Below are positions 13,701 to 24,525 of a stretch of 64,000 nucleotides of DNA, in pieces. The stretch covers positions 6,324,001 through 6,388,000 of the forward strand of contig CM033124.1 in NCBI GenBank assembly GCA_019321725.1, in the 5' to 3' direction. This stretch comes from Paulownia fortunei. Taxonomy: Eukaryota > Streptophyta > Magnoliopsida > Lamiales > Paulowniaceae. The position numbers were made by a program, and so were the translations under genes. The notes below the pieces were generated by a model that saw only the letters and a list, made by a program, of their open reading frames with translations, was not told the DNA's origin and ran no database searches. How positions within the stretch are numbered: the first letter of the stretch is position 1; each line of letters opens with the position of its first letter.

Positions 13701-14362
13701 TTTTGATTTATGTATATAGTGTGTCTACAATGAAATGAAATAACAAATGAATTCAAGTTCTTTCTCTTATTGTCAAAAAGGAGAACTTTTATTAAAACTA
13801 TAACTCTAGTATTGATGAAAAGTTAACATTTCTTGACTTAAATGTATTAACTTGTTTAGATCCTGCAGTTAGGTTAAGAAGTGTTACAACAGTTCAACTC
13901 CACCAACTGTTATCGTGAAATCTTGATTTCTTGCGAACAAAGGTGTGCACAAATACTTAATCTTATAAACAAGAATTAGTGTTAAGAGATAATTTATAAA
14001 TAGTAGGATAATATCATGATTACCTTAATGCATGAGCTATTTGATAACATCTTCTCATTAGAGCCTTCATTATGTATGGATTCTAATAGTAGCATTTAAA
14101 AGAGGTAAAAATAATAATAAATAATCGTTCATCTATCCAAAACTTAAGGGTAGATTCTTAATCCTTAATACTTTTATTACTTTGATTTCTTAGTTATAGT
14201 TAAAGTTTTTTATTTATATTCTAAACAATATTAAGCACATCTTTTAAAAAAATATGATTCTAAGAACTTCAAACAACTTTCTTATGGATCAACCTCGGAC
14301 TCCCGAAAAATTTATTATTCGACACAACCTGCTCTTGGGTTTGCAACTTTAAAGTTGTAGCA
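10774..14362 (+). repeat. 5' LTR of Athila copy A, split by a solo LTR
   Basis: Starts TGAAAAGTG and ends GTAGCA. Removing the nested solo LTR plus one TSD leaves about 1,488 bases, close to the 1,511-base 3' LTR. A TATA-like ataataaatagg lies near 11248. A short duplicated Ser/Leu/Phe-coding motif ('tttttcttctatttttagct', repeated about 11370-11430) creates an open stretch that is not a gene. Confidence 0.88.
11793..13888 (+). repeat. Tekay-type solo LTR, 2,096 bp
   Basis: Begins TGTAATGCCC and ends GTGTTACA, flanked by a perfect 5-bp TSD ACAGT (11788-11792 and 13889-13893). No internal region is left, so it arose by LTR-LTR recombination. The flanking sequence 'ttcatttagcttatt...' on the left and 'caactgttat...' on the right is continuous LTR sequence in Athila copies B and C, which confirms the empty site. 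It belongs to the same family as 1-4800 and 52358-54618. Confidence 0.95.
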
Positions 14363-14369
14363 AGTTTTT

Positions 14370-14386
14370 CATGTCGTTGTTAGGGA
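14370..14386 (+). other. Degraded primer binding site of copy A
   Basis: catgtcgttgttaggga, eight bases after the LTR, corresponds to the much better preserved tRNA-Asp-like site of copy C (26655-26672). C-to-T changes fit decay of methylated cytosines. Confidence 0.6.
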
Positions 14387-14560
14387 AGGCAAGGTAAGTA
14401 TTTAGGTTTGTAAATATTTTCCTTTGTAAATATTGTGTGTTTTTATTCGTAACAGTTATATATTTATATGGTATCATAGTCATAATTCTCGACATTTAGT
14501 TAGAAACGATTCTGAAATTATTTAAAAATTTATTTGAGTCACCTCCATACACTTCCACCA

Positions 14561-16060
14561 TGGATTGAAATGAAAGTGTTCAGGATGAAAATGAGAATCA
14601 ACAAGTGTATATCCTTAGTTATTACTTGCAACCTCCTCGAAATTCTTTTCCTTCTTCTTCCATTTTTCCTCTCAATGAAAATAACTTTCAATTCAAGCCA
14701 GGTATGATCCATTTACTTCCCAATTTCAATGGTTTAGACTCTGAAAGCCCTCACTTGCATCTGAAAGAATTTGATGAAGTATGTGCCATTTTTTATGATC
14801 AAACTTGTACAAATGAGATTATTAACCTCAAATTATTTTTTATTTAAAAGATAAAGTAAAAACTTGGCTTAACTCTTTAAAACCTAGGTCAGTTGGCACT
14901 TGGCAAGAAATGCAAATTGAATTTTTTAAAAAGTTATTTCCAACTCATAAAACTAATGCTTGAAATGACAAATCTAATTTTTTTCTCAAAATTTTAATGA
15001 AGCTTTCTTTCAATGTTAGGAAAGATTGAAAGATTTGTTGAATTCATGCCCACATCATATTTTTGAAAAATGGCCCTTAATTAGCTTCTTTTATGAAGGT
15101 TTAACTCTTAAAACAATACAATTTGTTGAAATAATGTGTACTGGTGAGTTTCTTGATAAAGAATCTGATGAAGTCCTATAATATCCAGACCATTTGAAAA
15201 AAAAACTCTCAATTATGGTATAGTGTAAATTCTTTCAAATGTCCTATTAGATCTAATCTTACTTATAGTAATAAAGAAAAATATTACCTTAGTCAAGAAG
15301 ATAATCTAAATACTAGGATTGATAGTTTAACAAAAAAAGTTGAGGCATTGGAACTTAAAAAAGTAAAGAAAATCATATATGTGCAAGATGAAGAAATGTA
15401 TAGCATTTGTGAACTTGTGGGACACTCTACCAATGAATGCCCAAATATTCCAATACAAGCAAATTTCATGAACACATTCAAAAAAAAAAATTCATTCTCC
15501 ATATTCTAAAACTTACAATCCACAATGGAGAAATCATCTCAAATTTAGTTAGCGAGATGAGAATCATGCCCAACTGTTATATTTACCAAAGCCACCAAAC
15601 TTTTCTTCTTATCCAGCTCAACAAACAAAATCTCTTGATGAAACTTTGCAAGCATTCATGCATGGACAAACAAACATCAATAACCAGACTTCACAAGCCA
15701 TCAATGAGAGCAAAAATATATTTTCAACATTGATAGCTTCTTTGCATACTCATGAAAAAGGTAAATTTCTTGTTCAACCTCAACCTAATCCTTCCACTCA
15801 ATGCCATGTTTCTTTTTCAAGTGAAAATTCAATCAAGGAGACTAATTTGATCACAACTCTTTGGAATGAAAAAGTTGTTGATAAGACTATTCATTCCAAG
15901 GAGAAAGTTTCTAATCCAACTTTAAAAATAAAGAATGGAAATAGTCTTCAAAATGAAGGTAAGTTTAATAAAGGTGAGTTTTAAAATAATGAAAAAGAAA
16001 AATACTCACCTCTAGCTCATTTTCCTCAAAATTTGCAACCGAATAAAAAATTGAACTCAA
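14561..16060 (+). pseudogene. Athila-type gag, copy A
   Basis: Capsid precursor. The start ATG at 14561 is followed two codons later by a stop. The recognisable part runs on as 'NFQFKPGMIHLLPNF', 'HLHLKEFDEVC', then 'KTWLNSL', which is normal Athila gag order. A CCHC-like element is seen near 15400-15440 (ICELVGHSTNEC, first Cys lost). Downstream, 15646-15984 is a 112-codon open stretch, low in hydrophobic residues and typical of the gag-protease spacer. Stops and frame changes are scattered (14845, 14960, 15180). The closest relative in the window is copy C at 25660-26480. Confidence 0.82.
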
Positions 16061-16640
16061 ATGTTGAAATGTTTGAAGATTTTAGACAACTCAAGATTAA
16101 TATTCCATTGTTGGATGCAATCAAACAAGTTCTGCCTTATGCCAAAATTTTGAAAATTTTTTGTACAATCGAAAAAAAACATCATGTATAAAAGAAGTCA
16201 TTTTTAACTGAAAGTATTAGCTCAATCATTCAACAATTCACTCCACCCAAATACAAAGGTCTAGATTGTCCAATCATTTTATGTACTATAGGAAATACTA
16301 GAATAGAATGTGGTTTGCTTAACCTTGGCGCTAGTGTAAATCTTCTACCTTTCTTAGTTTATGAATAGTAGGTTTGGAAGAACTTAAAACAACTTCTATT
16401 ATACTCCAACTAGCTGACCGTTCGATTAAAGCTCCAAAAGGAGTAGTAGAAGATATGTTTGTACAAATTGATAAGTTTTACTTTCCAATAGATTTCATTA
16501 TTTTGGACACATAGCCTGTTGCACATACTCATACACAGATTCCTATTATTTTGGGTCGTCTTTTTCTTACAACTTCAAATCCTTTAATTAATTGTTGGAA
16601 TGGTATTTGAAGTTATATTTTGGAAATATGACTTTGGAAC
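16061..16640 (+). pseudogene. Athila-type aspartic protease, copy A
   Basis: Pol N-terminal protease with LLNLGASVNLLP (the catalytic Asp of D-L-G-A-S is changed to Asn), then QLADRSIKAPKGVVEDM, the 'DKFYFPIDFIILDT' block and 'PIILGR'. It is shifted in frame near 16367 and ends in stops. The equivalent and better preserved domain is at 24481-25026 in copy C. It lies immediately after gag, as is usual in Athila. Confidence 0.8.
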
Positions 16641-16649
16641 TAAATATGT

Positions 16650-17460
16650 TTAATGTTTGTAAGTAACCTACAGAAAATGTCGAAGTATAGGAAGTGGATT
16701 CAATCGAAGAACTTGTTCATAAATATTTTACTGTTGCTATTTCTTCAGATCCTTTGGAAACTTGTTTTGAAAGTGAAAGTATTTGTAAAAAGACACACTC
16801 TAATACTCTCTTTGAATTTGTACAGGTATAAGAAAAATATTTTTGGAAGCTAAGGTTTGAAGAACTTTCATCATCAATAGTACAATCTATTCCATCAAGT
16901 ATTAAAACCCCTGATATATTTGAATCTTTGCCATGTGATTTGAAATACTCTTTCTTGGGTGAGAATAAGACTTTTCTAGTAATAATTTTTTTCAAACTTG
17001 ATGTATCCCATTAAGTTGGCATTATTGATCCCTAAGTCACAGCAAATGTTTGAGTTCACTAGGAAGCATGGAGTGGATATTACTTTACAAAAATATCTCC
17101 TTACAAAGGATTTGAAAAAAAAGAAGTTGGATGTGCAAATGTTCGGGGATGTGGGAAATGATGTAACGGGGTTGGATTCATTGCCAAAAAAATCAAGGTA
17201 TGATATCTCTTATGTTGAATTGTAATATCTAATAACAGGCTTCTACCTTCTGGAGTGCAGACACCTACAATAGAGCTTAAACCAATTGCGGACCATCTTA
17301 AATATATCTACTTGGGTGAGAAAAAAATACCACTAGTCAGCATTGTTAAAAACCTTACTCAAGTACAAGTGGACAAACTTATTTGGGTGCTTCAAAATTA
17401 TAAGATGGTGATTGAATGGACAATGGCTTTGGCAACATATGTTGAAGAGTGATCAAGAAG
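16650..17460 (+). pseudogene. Two protease-RT linker segments, copy A
   Basis: The first, about 16860-17010, reads 'CDLKYSFLGENKTF', the leader that precedes RT in this family (same as copy C, 23765-24034). A 200-base tract with an open stretch I do not recognise follows (16998-17225, Lys-rich). Then comes a second, different leader at 17255-17452: 'PTIELKPIADHLKYIYLGE' and 'QVDKLIWVLQNYK'. The second belongs to another Athila-like subfamily. RT itself never begins; the tract stops at 17450. Having two leaders in series suggests a recombinant copy. Confidence 0.65.
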
Positions 17461-17607
17461 GCAATGTTGGGTTGAGGACAATAAACCAAACGCTTTATTG
17501 GAGGCAACCCAATAGATGGAAAAGAAGACTATGAGAGCTGATTATTGTAGATTTATTTTCTCTAAATCTCATTCTCTTTTCTTTTTTTCTATTTTATTTT
17601 GTCTTAA

Positions 17608-17808
17608 TTGAAAATGCATACTGACAATGTGGTAGGTAGTATTTTTTTAACAAAAAATTTTCATGCAAGAGCACATGGTAGTCAATTTTCAACAAAGAAA
17701 ATCACTGCAAAGATCTTGCAGTGTGATTTTATTGACCCACTTGTTTCAAAGACACTTGCACTTTTTGCAAAAGTTATGAAAATTATAAAAAATTATGATC
17801 CTTCCTAA
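17608..17808 (+). pseudogene. Integrase zinc-finger fragment, copy A
   Basis: The 66-codon open stretch contains 'HGSQFSTKKITAKILQC' and, further on, 'DPLVSKTLALFAKVMKI'. This matches the layout of the Athila integrase HHCC region (normally ...GGHFSTKKT...LQCGFYWP...F..C..C), with most of the metal-binding Cys/His lost. The sequence then jumps straight to the post-pol untranslated tract ('ggcagataacggtactcc' at 17815), so the integrase core and C-terminus are deleted here. Confidence 0.6.
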
Positions 17809-17944
17809 TTAAGTGGCAGATAACGGTACTCCATGGCTATTGAAGTCGAACTTATCAATTTCTCAAACTACATATACAAAAAAATAAAACAAAACAAAAC
17901 AAAAAAAATGCAAGTTCCTGAGGAGTGGTTTCTAAAAATTGAGA

Positions 17945-18237
17945 AGATAAAATTCATTTCATTATGGATGGACTGAGTAAGGAGTCTTTAGATGACATTA
18001 TATTCACTCTTGAGACACATTTATGTGGATTACTACATCATGTAAATTTATGAAATCATTTTTTGGATGAATATGAGGGTTATAGTCTTAGGAATCTAAC
18101 GTTTAAAAATCCTATTTGCCAATTTATAAGAAAATTAGACGGAAAGCATATCATTGACTTATAGAGGGCATTTAAGTCATTACTGGACTTAAAACCAAAG
18201 AAAGATGTGAGCCACAGTCATAACTACATCTACATTC
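17945..18237 (+). pseudogene. Unknown post-pol ORF, copy A (homologue of 46321-46620)
   Basis: Carries MDGLSKESLDDIIF, 'CQFIRKLDGKHII' and 'RAFKSLLDLK', each matching the copy B sequence at 46339-46620. One frame is disrupted near 18048 by a stop (TGA). The TAG after 'KHIIDL' (18162-18164) is at the same position as the TAG in copy B. The product family is not recognised. It lies just upstream of the LOG fragment. Confidence 0.6.
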
Positions 18238-18432
18238 ATGTATCATGCTGTAGAAAAAGATTTTATTTCATCGTCTGTGAAAAGAATTCTCATTTATGCT
18301 CCGACATCTGACCAACTGATTGATCAACTTCTAGCATATATGCCAGAACCTGATCAAGCCTTAGCTCATGTGGATTGGTCTAATAGGGACAATGGTAAAA
18401 AACGCAAAATGAATTTAACTCTCAACCTGTGA
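18238..18432 (+). pseudogene. LOG-like: LOG-type phosphoribohydrolase, C-terminal fragment in Athila copy A
   Basis: The last ~60 codons of a cytokinin riboside 5'-monophosphate phosphoribohydrolase gene, homologous to 47250-47441 in Athila copy B. Visible blocks are 'HAVEKDFISSSVKRIL', 'APTSDQLIDQLLAY' and 'PEPDQALAHVDW', ending in KKRKMNLTLNL and a TGA. It lacks the whole catalytic half (ICVFCGS, GG-GLMG and PGG-GT-EE motifs). The sequence upstream is the unknown ORF, joined to LOG at about 18238 by a deletion equivalent to copy B 46619-47249. The ATG at 18238 is created by the junction and is not a native start. No intron is present. It cannot encode an active enzyme. Confidence 0.85.
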
Positions 18433-20039
18433 AATTTATACTTAATGGTTTCAACTAATAGTATATATATTGTGTTGTTTTAACTTTATTTTTCAATACG
18501 TCACATTTTAGGTAATATCTTCTAAACTCTACTTTTCTATCTATTTTCAATATTGGGGACAATGTCTCGATTAGGTTGGGGGAGGGGTTAGTTGATATCA
18601 TGTCTTGTATGTTCAATGTGTGTTTTTCTAGTTTTTTTTTTAAAATAAAAAAATTTAAACCTATTTTGTTTTTAGGTCTGTTGAAACCATGAAAAAGGGT
18701 GGCAGAGTAAAGGGTAACTTTAACACTTTAGAGATGTACCCCTATTTGTTTTGCAAAACATGGCAGGTTTGTGAATTTTAAACAAAAGTTTATGAATTGT
18801 CATTTTTCTTAAGTCATAGATATTCTTCCAACTTCAATGATTAAAATTAAGTACGAATAATGTGGTTTTTTTTATGATGGGTGTTGTTTTAAACTTTGAT
18901 GTTGTTCTTTGATTAATATGTTTTTGTGATAATTATACTCAAATATTTTTGCATAAGTGTAGAGACAAGCATGTCAAAGTAAGTAGTTCTTATACCTTCG
19001 TTTTAGTCATCACTTGGATTTCGACATGTAGGGGTTGAGTGTTAGAACTTTTTTTTTTGTCTGTCAAGGCAAATAACTGATTGAGCACGACTTGAAAAAT
19101 GATTAAGGTATTAGGTTTTCTAGCACCATGGTCAAATGAGTTTGTTCCCCAATGTTCCACGAGAACATACCCATAGTGAGCTACTTTGAGCCTTTCAATA
19201 AATAAAACTTTTTTCTGTATTCTTACTTAGCCTAAATATACTATTATCCTACCCTTGTTCTAAAAATGATTTGGAGGTTAAGAGATATTCCATTAACAAT
19301 GTGAGCTAGCAAAATAAAATTGGGTTAGAATAGAAGATAAGTGTAAGGAAGTTTCTCTTCTTAAAAAAAACAAACAAACAAACAGAAAGTCACAAAGTGT
19401 TACAAATATTACGAGTAGCAACTAAAAATGGGATGTTGCAAAATCAATAAGAATGATGAAGAAGTGTCCAATTCAATAACAATGGGCCTCGATGTTAAAA
19501 TTCATGGAGTGTGAGAATTCTTCATAGATAAATTCTATGTCTCTAATCCTATGAAGATTTTAGAATTTTTGTTGCATCTTATCCTTTTATTTAGCCACAT
19601 CACTATCATTTGGAAGAACCTATGATGTTTAACTCTTCTATTAGAGATTGAGTGATGGTTTTTATGAGGTTTTATGGGAATTCACTTGTTTGAAATATGC
19701 ATGGTTTCATCATTATTGATATAACTATTCACTCACACACTTAAGTATGCTTATTGTGTAAATATATTGACTTTTGAATAACTAAGGGTTAGATTCAATA
19801 CTTATTTTATTTCATTTCCATATTACTTTGTTGCTTCCAGAGAATAATGGTTGGAAATTAGTTATCATAGGTGTTTATGGGTATCATGATTGGAAACCCT
19901 CGCGAGACTATAACTCGTCCTCTTTAGGCCACCTAGGGGTTTAAATGTTTGTTGCATATGCTAAATGCAATCGTAATTTTCAACGACAGTTGATTAGTTT
20001 AGGTTTATTTTAGGCTTGCTCAAGGACGAGCAAGGGTTA
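18433..20039 (+). other. Non-coding tract between LOG fragment and 3' LTR, copy A
   Basis: About 1.6 kb, collinear with 47442-49138 in copy B. It contains 'attggggacaatgtctcg' (18553) followed by a G-rich gttgggggagggg, a signature seen downstream of pol in Athila-type elements. No open reading frame of note. Confidence 0.75.
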
Positions 20040-20053
20040 AGTGTGGGGGAATT
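20040..20053 (+). other. Polypurine tract, copy A
   Basis: agtgtgggggaatt directly before the 3' LTR; primes plus-strand synthesis. The same tract stands at 49140-49153 in copy B. Confidence 0.8.
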
Positions 20054-21564
20054 TGATAAGTTCATCTTTTGATATATTTGTATCAAATCATTTATACTTT
20101 CCTTGCTTTATTCTTGTTAATATTATAATTTTATTAATATTTTGTGTTAGTGAATCAATGAACAAAAAGAGATCAAAAGAGCCAAAATGAAACCGAAGAA
20201 GACAACACGTTTCGTGAGCAAGTTGGGAGATAATATTTCAATCAATCAAAAAGCATTATAATTAGAAAAAAAAGGGTCATTTTTGCCTAAGTCCATCATG
20301 TTCACAAGTGATTGTTGGACTTACATTATATTCAAAATAAACATGTTTCCAAACTTATGCAGTTTTTATATTTTGGGCATAACTCCATGCTCAAAAGCCC
20401 TATGAATCTGAATTGTACTTCATTTGAAAGCCAAGAGAGAGAAATACAATTTGTCTGTTGGAAGCTTAGCCCAGTTCAATCTTGATTATAGCAAAAATTC
20501 ATCCAAATATATGCATTGGAAGGGATCTATCTATGCTCACACATTTCTTTAAATCAAGCAAAACTTTCTCCTACTAGTTGAAATTAGGTGATTCAAGTTA
20601 TAAAATAAAACTGACAGACAAATATATGGCTTTCATATTGACCACGTTTCCAAATCAGCTAATTTCATGGAGAAACATATGTGACAAAAATTGGATTTAA
20701 AAAGGACATATGAATTTATAGCACATTTGAAGTTTATTTAGAGTACATTTGAAGTGATTTTGGATATGCCAATTTAGACACTCTTCTACTATAAATAGGA
20801 GCTCTTGGATGGCATTCAAGACATATAAAAACCCTTAGTAATATAAGTTTTCTGGAAGTAATAAAAATATATTCTCTAGTTTTTCTTCAATTTTTAGTCT
20901 TTTCTACTTTCATTATGTCTTTCTAAATTTCATTTAGTTGAGGACACAAGGTGAACCTCTTGATGGAAAAAAGAGGAATGGTTATAAAGATGCATAATTT
21001 TAAGGTGTGTTGTATTATTATCTTGATTTTTGATTGAAACCCTCCTTGTTTTGTGGTGTTTTTGATTTATGAATTACCAATGGCACAATAAATACTTGGG
21101 TTCATTAAGCTTATTGTACAGTTCTACTCCCCCGATTACTAACATAAAACCTTAATTTATTGTAGACAAAGGTGAGCGTAAATACTTGATCTCATAAATA
21201 AATATTAGTGTTAAAAGATAATTTATAAACAATAAGACAATATCATGATTACTTTAATGTATGAGTTATTTGATAACATATTCCTATTGGAACTTTTATT
21301 GTACATGGATTCCAATAGTGGCATTTAAAAGAGGTAAAAATAATAATAAATAATCATTTCTCTATCCAAAACTCAAGAGTAGATCCCTAATCCTCAGTAT
21401 TTTTATTACTTTGATTTCTTTATCTAAACTACATTGAGCACATCTTTAAAAAAGTATAATACTCAAAACTTCAAACAATTTCTCTGTGGATCAATATCGG
21501 ACTCTCTAGAAATTTATTGCTTGACACAACTTGCACTTGGATTTGTAATCTTAAAGTTGTAGCA
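20054..21564 (+). repeat. 3' LTR of Athila copy A, 1,511 bp
   Basis: Starts TGATAAG and ends GTAGCA; TSD GAGAC follows. A TATA box, TATAAATA, sits at 20790-20797 in a context conserved with copy B (44743-44750) and copy C (27506-27513, minus), marking the likely transcription start region of the element. About 1.5 kb agrees with the 5' LTR once the nested solo LTR is removed. Confidence 0.9.
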
Positions 21565-21569
21565 GAGAC

Positions 21570-22060
21570 GATTGGATTGGACACTTGCTCTATTTCTTCA
21601 TCAACAGGCTTCTCAGTAGTGTCAACAACATCTTTATTTGTTGCTTACTTCCCAATGTCATCAAAACTACCTCCTACTACTTTAGTTCCTCCTAATGATG
21701 TGGTGGGGGTGTGGAATAAACCCTCAGGTGCCTCAGAGCTAGTTTTCATTCCATTGTCTGGACTTTTGATGCCTACATTCTTCTTCATCAGAATTTCTCA
21801 ATTGAGCCATGAACATCAAAAGATAAGTAGGCGATCACCATAGGTTCTGGACTAAGAATAGATTCCTCATTTTCCTTTCCCTTTTTGGTAGGTAATGTTA
21901 CAGAAGATGTTCATTTCTCATTTCTCTTTTTTTATCGAAGCCTTTTCATTATTTATGCCAAGGTTTCACCTCTTAAATCATACATGATGAACTCTACAAC
22001 AAAAGGTTAAAGAAAATATAAGACAATGGCAGAAGTGAAAAAAATGAGAAGAAAATGAGT
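21570..22060 (-). pseudogene. N-terminal side of the split minus-strand retroelement ORF
   Basis: Continuation of 9395-10768 across Athila copy A; the GAGAC TSD shows that the two sides were joined. It is Ser/Thr/Pro/Lys-rich on the minus strand, with reading frames interrupted several times, as expected for the low-complexity N-terminus of 'putative plant transposon protein' ORFs. The open plus-strand stretch 21517-21843 starts inside the LTR and is judged a shadow. Confidence 0.45.
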
Positions 22061-23514
22061 TGTGAAATCTATTAAGGGAACATGATAGAACATGAAAGAG
22101 AAAGAAAACCCTATTTCTACCCTATAGCCTATTTTCCTGCCCAAATAAGGAGAAGGCGGTTAGATTACCAATACATATTTTTACGAGCATTCATAGGCTA
22201 AAATTATCAACACATGTTTTACATTAATTTGGGAATATAGGAAATTGAGAACTGAATAATATGTTATGTTCCAACTGAGCATATGTCTGTCATCTTTATT
22301 TGCCCAAGAGTATTAATATTCAAAGGTCATGAATGTTCCTAAAAGATATGCCAATATGCAGGAATCAAAAATACACATCTAAAAATTAGAAACATGCACA
22401 AAGAAAGATGCAAGACATATCAAATTTCTAGTAATCTAAGTTCTAAAACAACAGTAAGAAATTTCAAAGTTTAACCATTCTGTAATTGAACTCAGAATCT
22501 CACTCCAAATTATCATTCCATACATTTTGTTAAAGAACAATTCTTTCTAGTAGTGATTTTTATGAGCAATGTGTTGTGGACAAGATTACCATGAAATATG
22601 TTCACTCATTGTTACAATAGGTTAGAGAACATGGATTTAGCTAGTCAGTAGCTTTCACTCTAACCCTAAGGTAGATGTTTTCTCATGGTAGATCATCATG
22701 TATATATTTGTGACACATAGGCCCAGATTACTCATCGATAACTTTGACTTCTTAGGGTTAGGTAGTTTTTTCTGTTAAATGCCTCTTATGTTCTCATGTT
22801 CAATTTGAAGTTCTGATTTTATTTGTACCATTATCGAAAAGAAACTCAAGTTCTAAAACAAAATAGTCAAATTTTTCTTTCCAAATTGATATCCCTCAAC
22901 TTTGAAATTTAAAATCTGAATATGTGACTCATATTGTAGTATGTCTAATGCAATTCTTTCGAATAAAATGCATTAGATCCAAACAAAAGACTATGTGACA
23001 TCTTATATCTTTACATGAGGTTGAACACATATGGACAGAGCTACATGCTTCATGGCTTAGAATGAACATGCATCACATAACACAAACACCCAAGGACTTT
23101 CTTAATGTGAAAAAGCCTCAACTCTATATCCTCACAAGTGAGTGTTTGTCATTTAAGTTGGTAAGGTGTTCACTCATGGAGATGAAAAATAGTTAAAACA
23201 CTTAGGGAAATAGCTTAGGGAAATAAGCATTTAAACTAAAATTGAGCATAAGATAAGTAGTCACAAAAATTTTAAATACCTAGTCTATCATACCAAAATA
23301 TGTCTTGAAATTTCATTGGTTAACCGAAAACAAAATGGTGATTTTTTTTTGTTTTTTTTTTTTAGCTATTATTTTTTTTTATATATTTATTTATTTATTG
23401 CAACATGACATGCATGGTAATAGAATATCAAAAAGAATTTATAATTATACTCACATCACTAGATACAAAGCAAAATATTTCAATAGAAATAGATAACTAC
23501 ATAATATCCCGCAA
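22061..23514. other. No gene recognised
   Basis: AT-rich. It has a T-run-rich low-complexity patch at 23341-23396 ((TTTA)n and T runs) that gives a false Phe-rich ORF at 23305-23496. No LTR ends or TSDs found. Confidence 0.55.
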
Positions 23515-24480
23515 TTCTTTATAAGATTTGATTAATGAAGGGTAGTGGAAAATGATCTTTTCTAGTAACTAAATTGAGCTTCCTATAGTCAATGCATATT
23601 CACCAACTAGTAACAGTCCTAGATGGAATTAATTCATCATTCTCATTCTTGACTACAGTAACTACAGATTTCTTAGGTATAACTTAAGTAAGGCTTACCC
23701 ATTTGCTGTAGAAATAGGATAAATCATTCTATTATCTAAGAGTTTAATGACTTCATCTCACTACTTATTTCATATTAGGATTTAGCCTCCGTTGCATCTC
23801 TTTAGAAGGTTTAGCATTTTCCTCTAGATAGATATTATGTGTGCAAATTAAAGGACTAATACCTATAATGTCAGCAATGGTCCATCCATAAGTATTCTTA
23901 TGCATTCTCAAAGTTTTGAACAACTTACCTTCTTGGGATGCATCAAGTTTGGAAGAAATTATTACTGAAAAAGTCTCATTCTCACCTAAGAAAGAGTATT
24001 TCAAATCAAATGACAAAGGTTTCAAATCAATCACGGGAGCTTTAATACTTGATGGAATAGGTTGTACTGTTGATGATGAAAGTTCTTCAAACTTTGGCTT
24101 CCAAAAATATTTTTATGTACTTCCAAAAATCCAAAGAGAGCATTAAAGCGTGCCTTCTAACAAATACTTTCACTTTCAAAACAAGTCTACAAAGGATCTG
24201 AAGAGTTAGCAGTAGTAAAATATTTATGAACAAGTTCCTCGATTGAATCCACTTTATGTACTTTGGCATCTTATGTAGGTTGCTTATAAATATTAAACAC
24301 ATTTAGTTCTAAAGTCATACTTTCACACATTTAGAGTGTGCCTTCTAACAAATACTTTCACTTTCAAAATAAGTCTATAAAGGATCTGAAGAATTAGCAG
24401 TAGTAAAATATTCATAAACAAGTTCCTTGATTGAATCCACTTTATGTACTTTGACATCTTACGTAGGTTGCTTACAAATA
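23515..24480 (-). pseudogene. RT leader and RT N-terminus, Athila copy C
   Basis: The 24034-23765 stretch reads FDLKYSFLGENETFSV, HKNTYGWTIADIIGISP and EMQRRLNPNMK, the usual Athila leader. RT follows with 'KKSVVTVVKNENDELIPSR', 'CIDYRKLN' and 'KDHFPLPFI', ending after 'RIAGY' near 23515. That is before the catalytic Y/F-x-D-D box, so RT is non-functional. Several stops (23640-23765). Upstream it is preceded by the 188-bp duplicated spacer. Confidence 0.82.
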
Positions 24481-24525
24481 TTAAACATATTTAGTTCTAA
24501 AGTCATATATTCGAAAGATAACTTC
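24150..24525. repeat. 188-bp tandem duplication in copy C
   Basis: Two head-to-tail copies, 24150-24337 and 24338-24525, starting at gtgccttctaac, differ at only a few positions. Copy A has this segment once (about 16640-16860 in reverse), so the duplication is specific to copy C. It lies between protease and RT leader. Confidence 0.9.

Larger units (their letters stand above)
10774..21564 (+). mobile_element. Athila-type gypsy retrotransposon, copy A (carries LOG fragment)
   Basis: Complete from LTR to LTR: 5' LTR 10774-14362 (with a nested solo LTR), 3' LTR 20054-21564. It is flanked by a perfect 5-bp TSD, GAGAC at 10769-10773 and 21565-21569. Inside, in order: degraded primer site, gag, protease, two RT-leader segments, an integrase zinc-finger scrap, an unknown post-pol ORF, a LOG C-terminal fragment, a long non-coding tract and a polypurine tract. 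RT core, RNase H and the integrase core are deleted, so it is non-autonomous. It lies inside the minus-strand ORF at 9395-10768/21570-22060. Confidence 0.93.

Noticed and set aside
18576..18592. Polypurine tract at gttgggggagggg
   Set aside because: It is not followed by an LTR; the true tract is at 20040-20053. It may be an internal, secondary G-rich signal.
23305..23496. Phe-rich membrane-like ORF
   Set aside because: Low-complexity T runs; no conserved feature.
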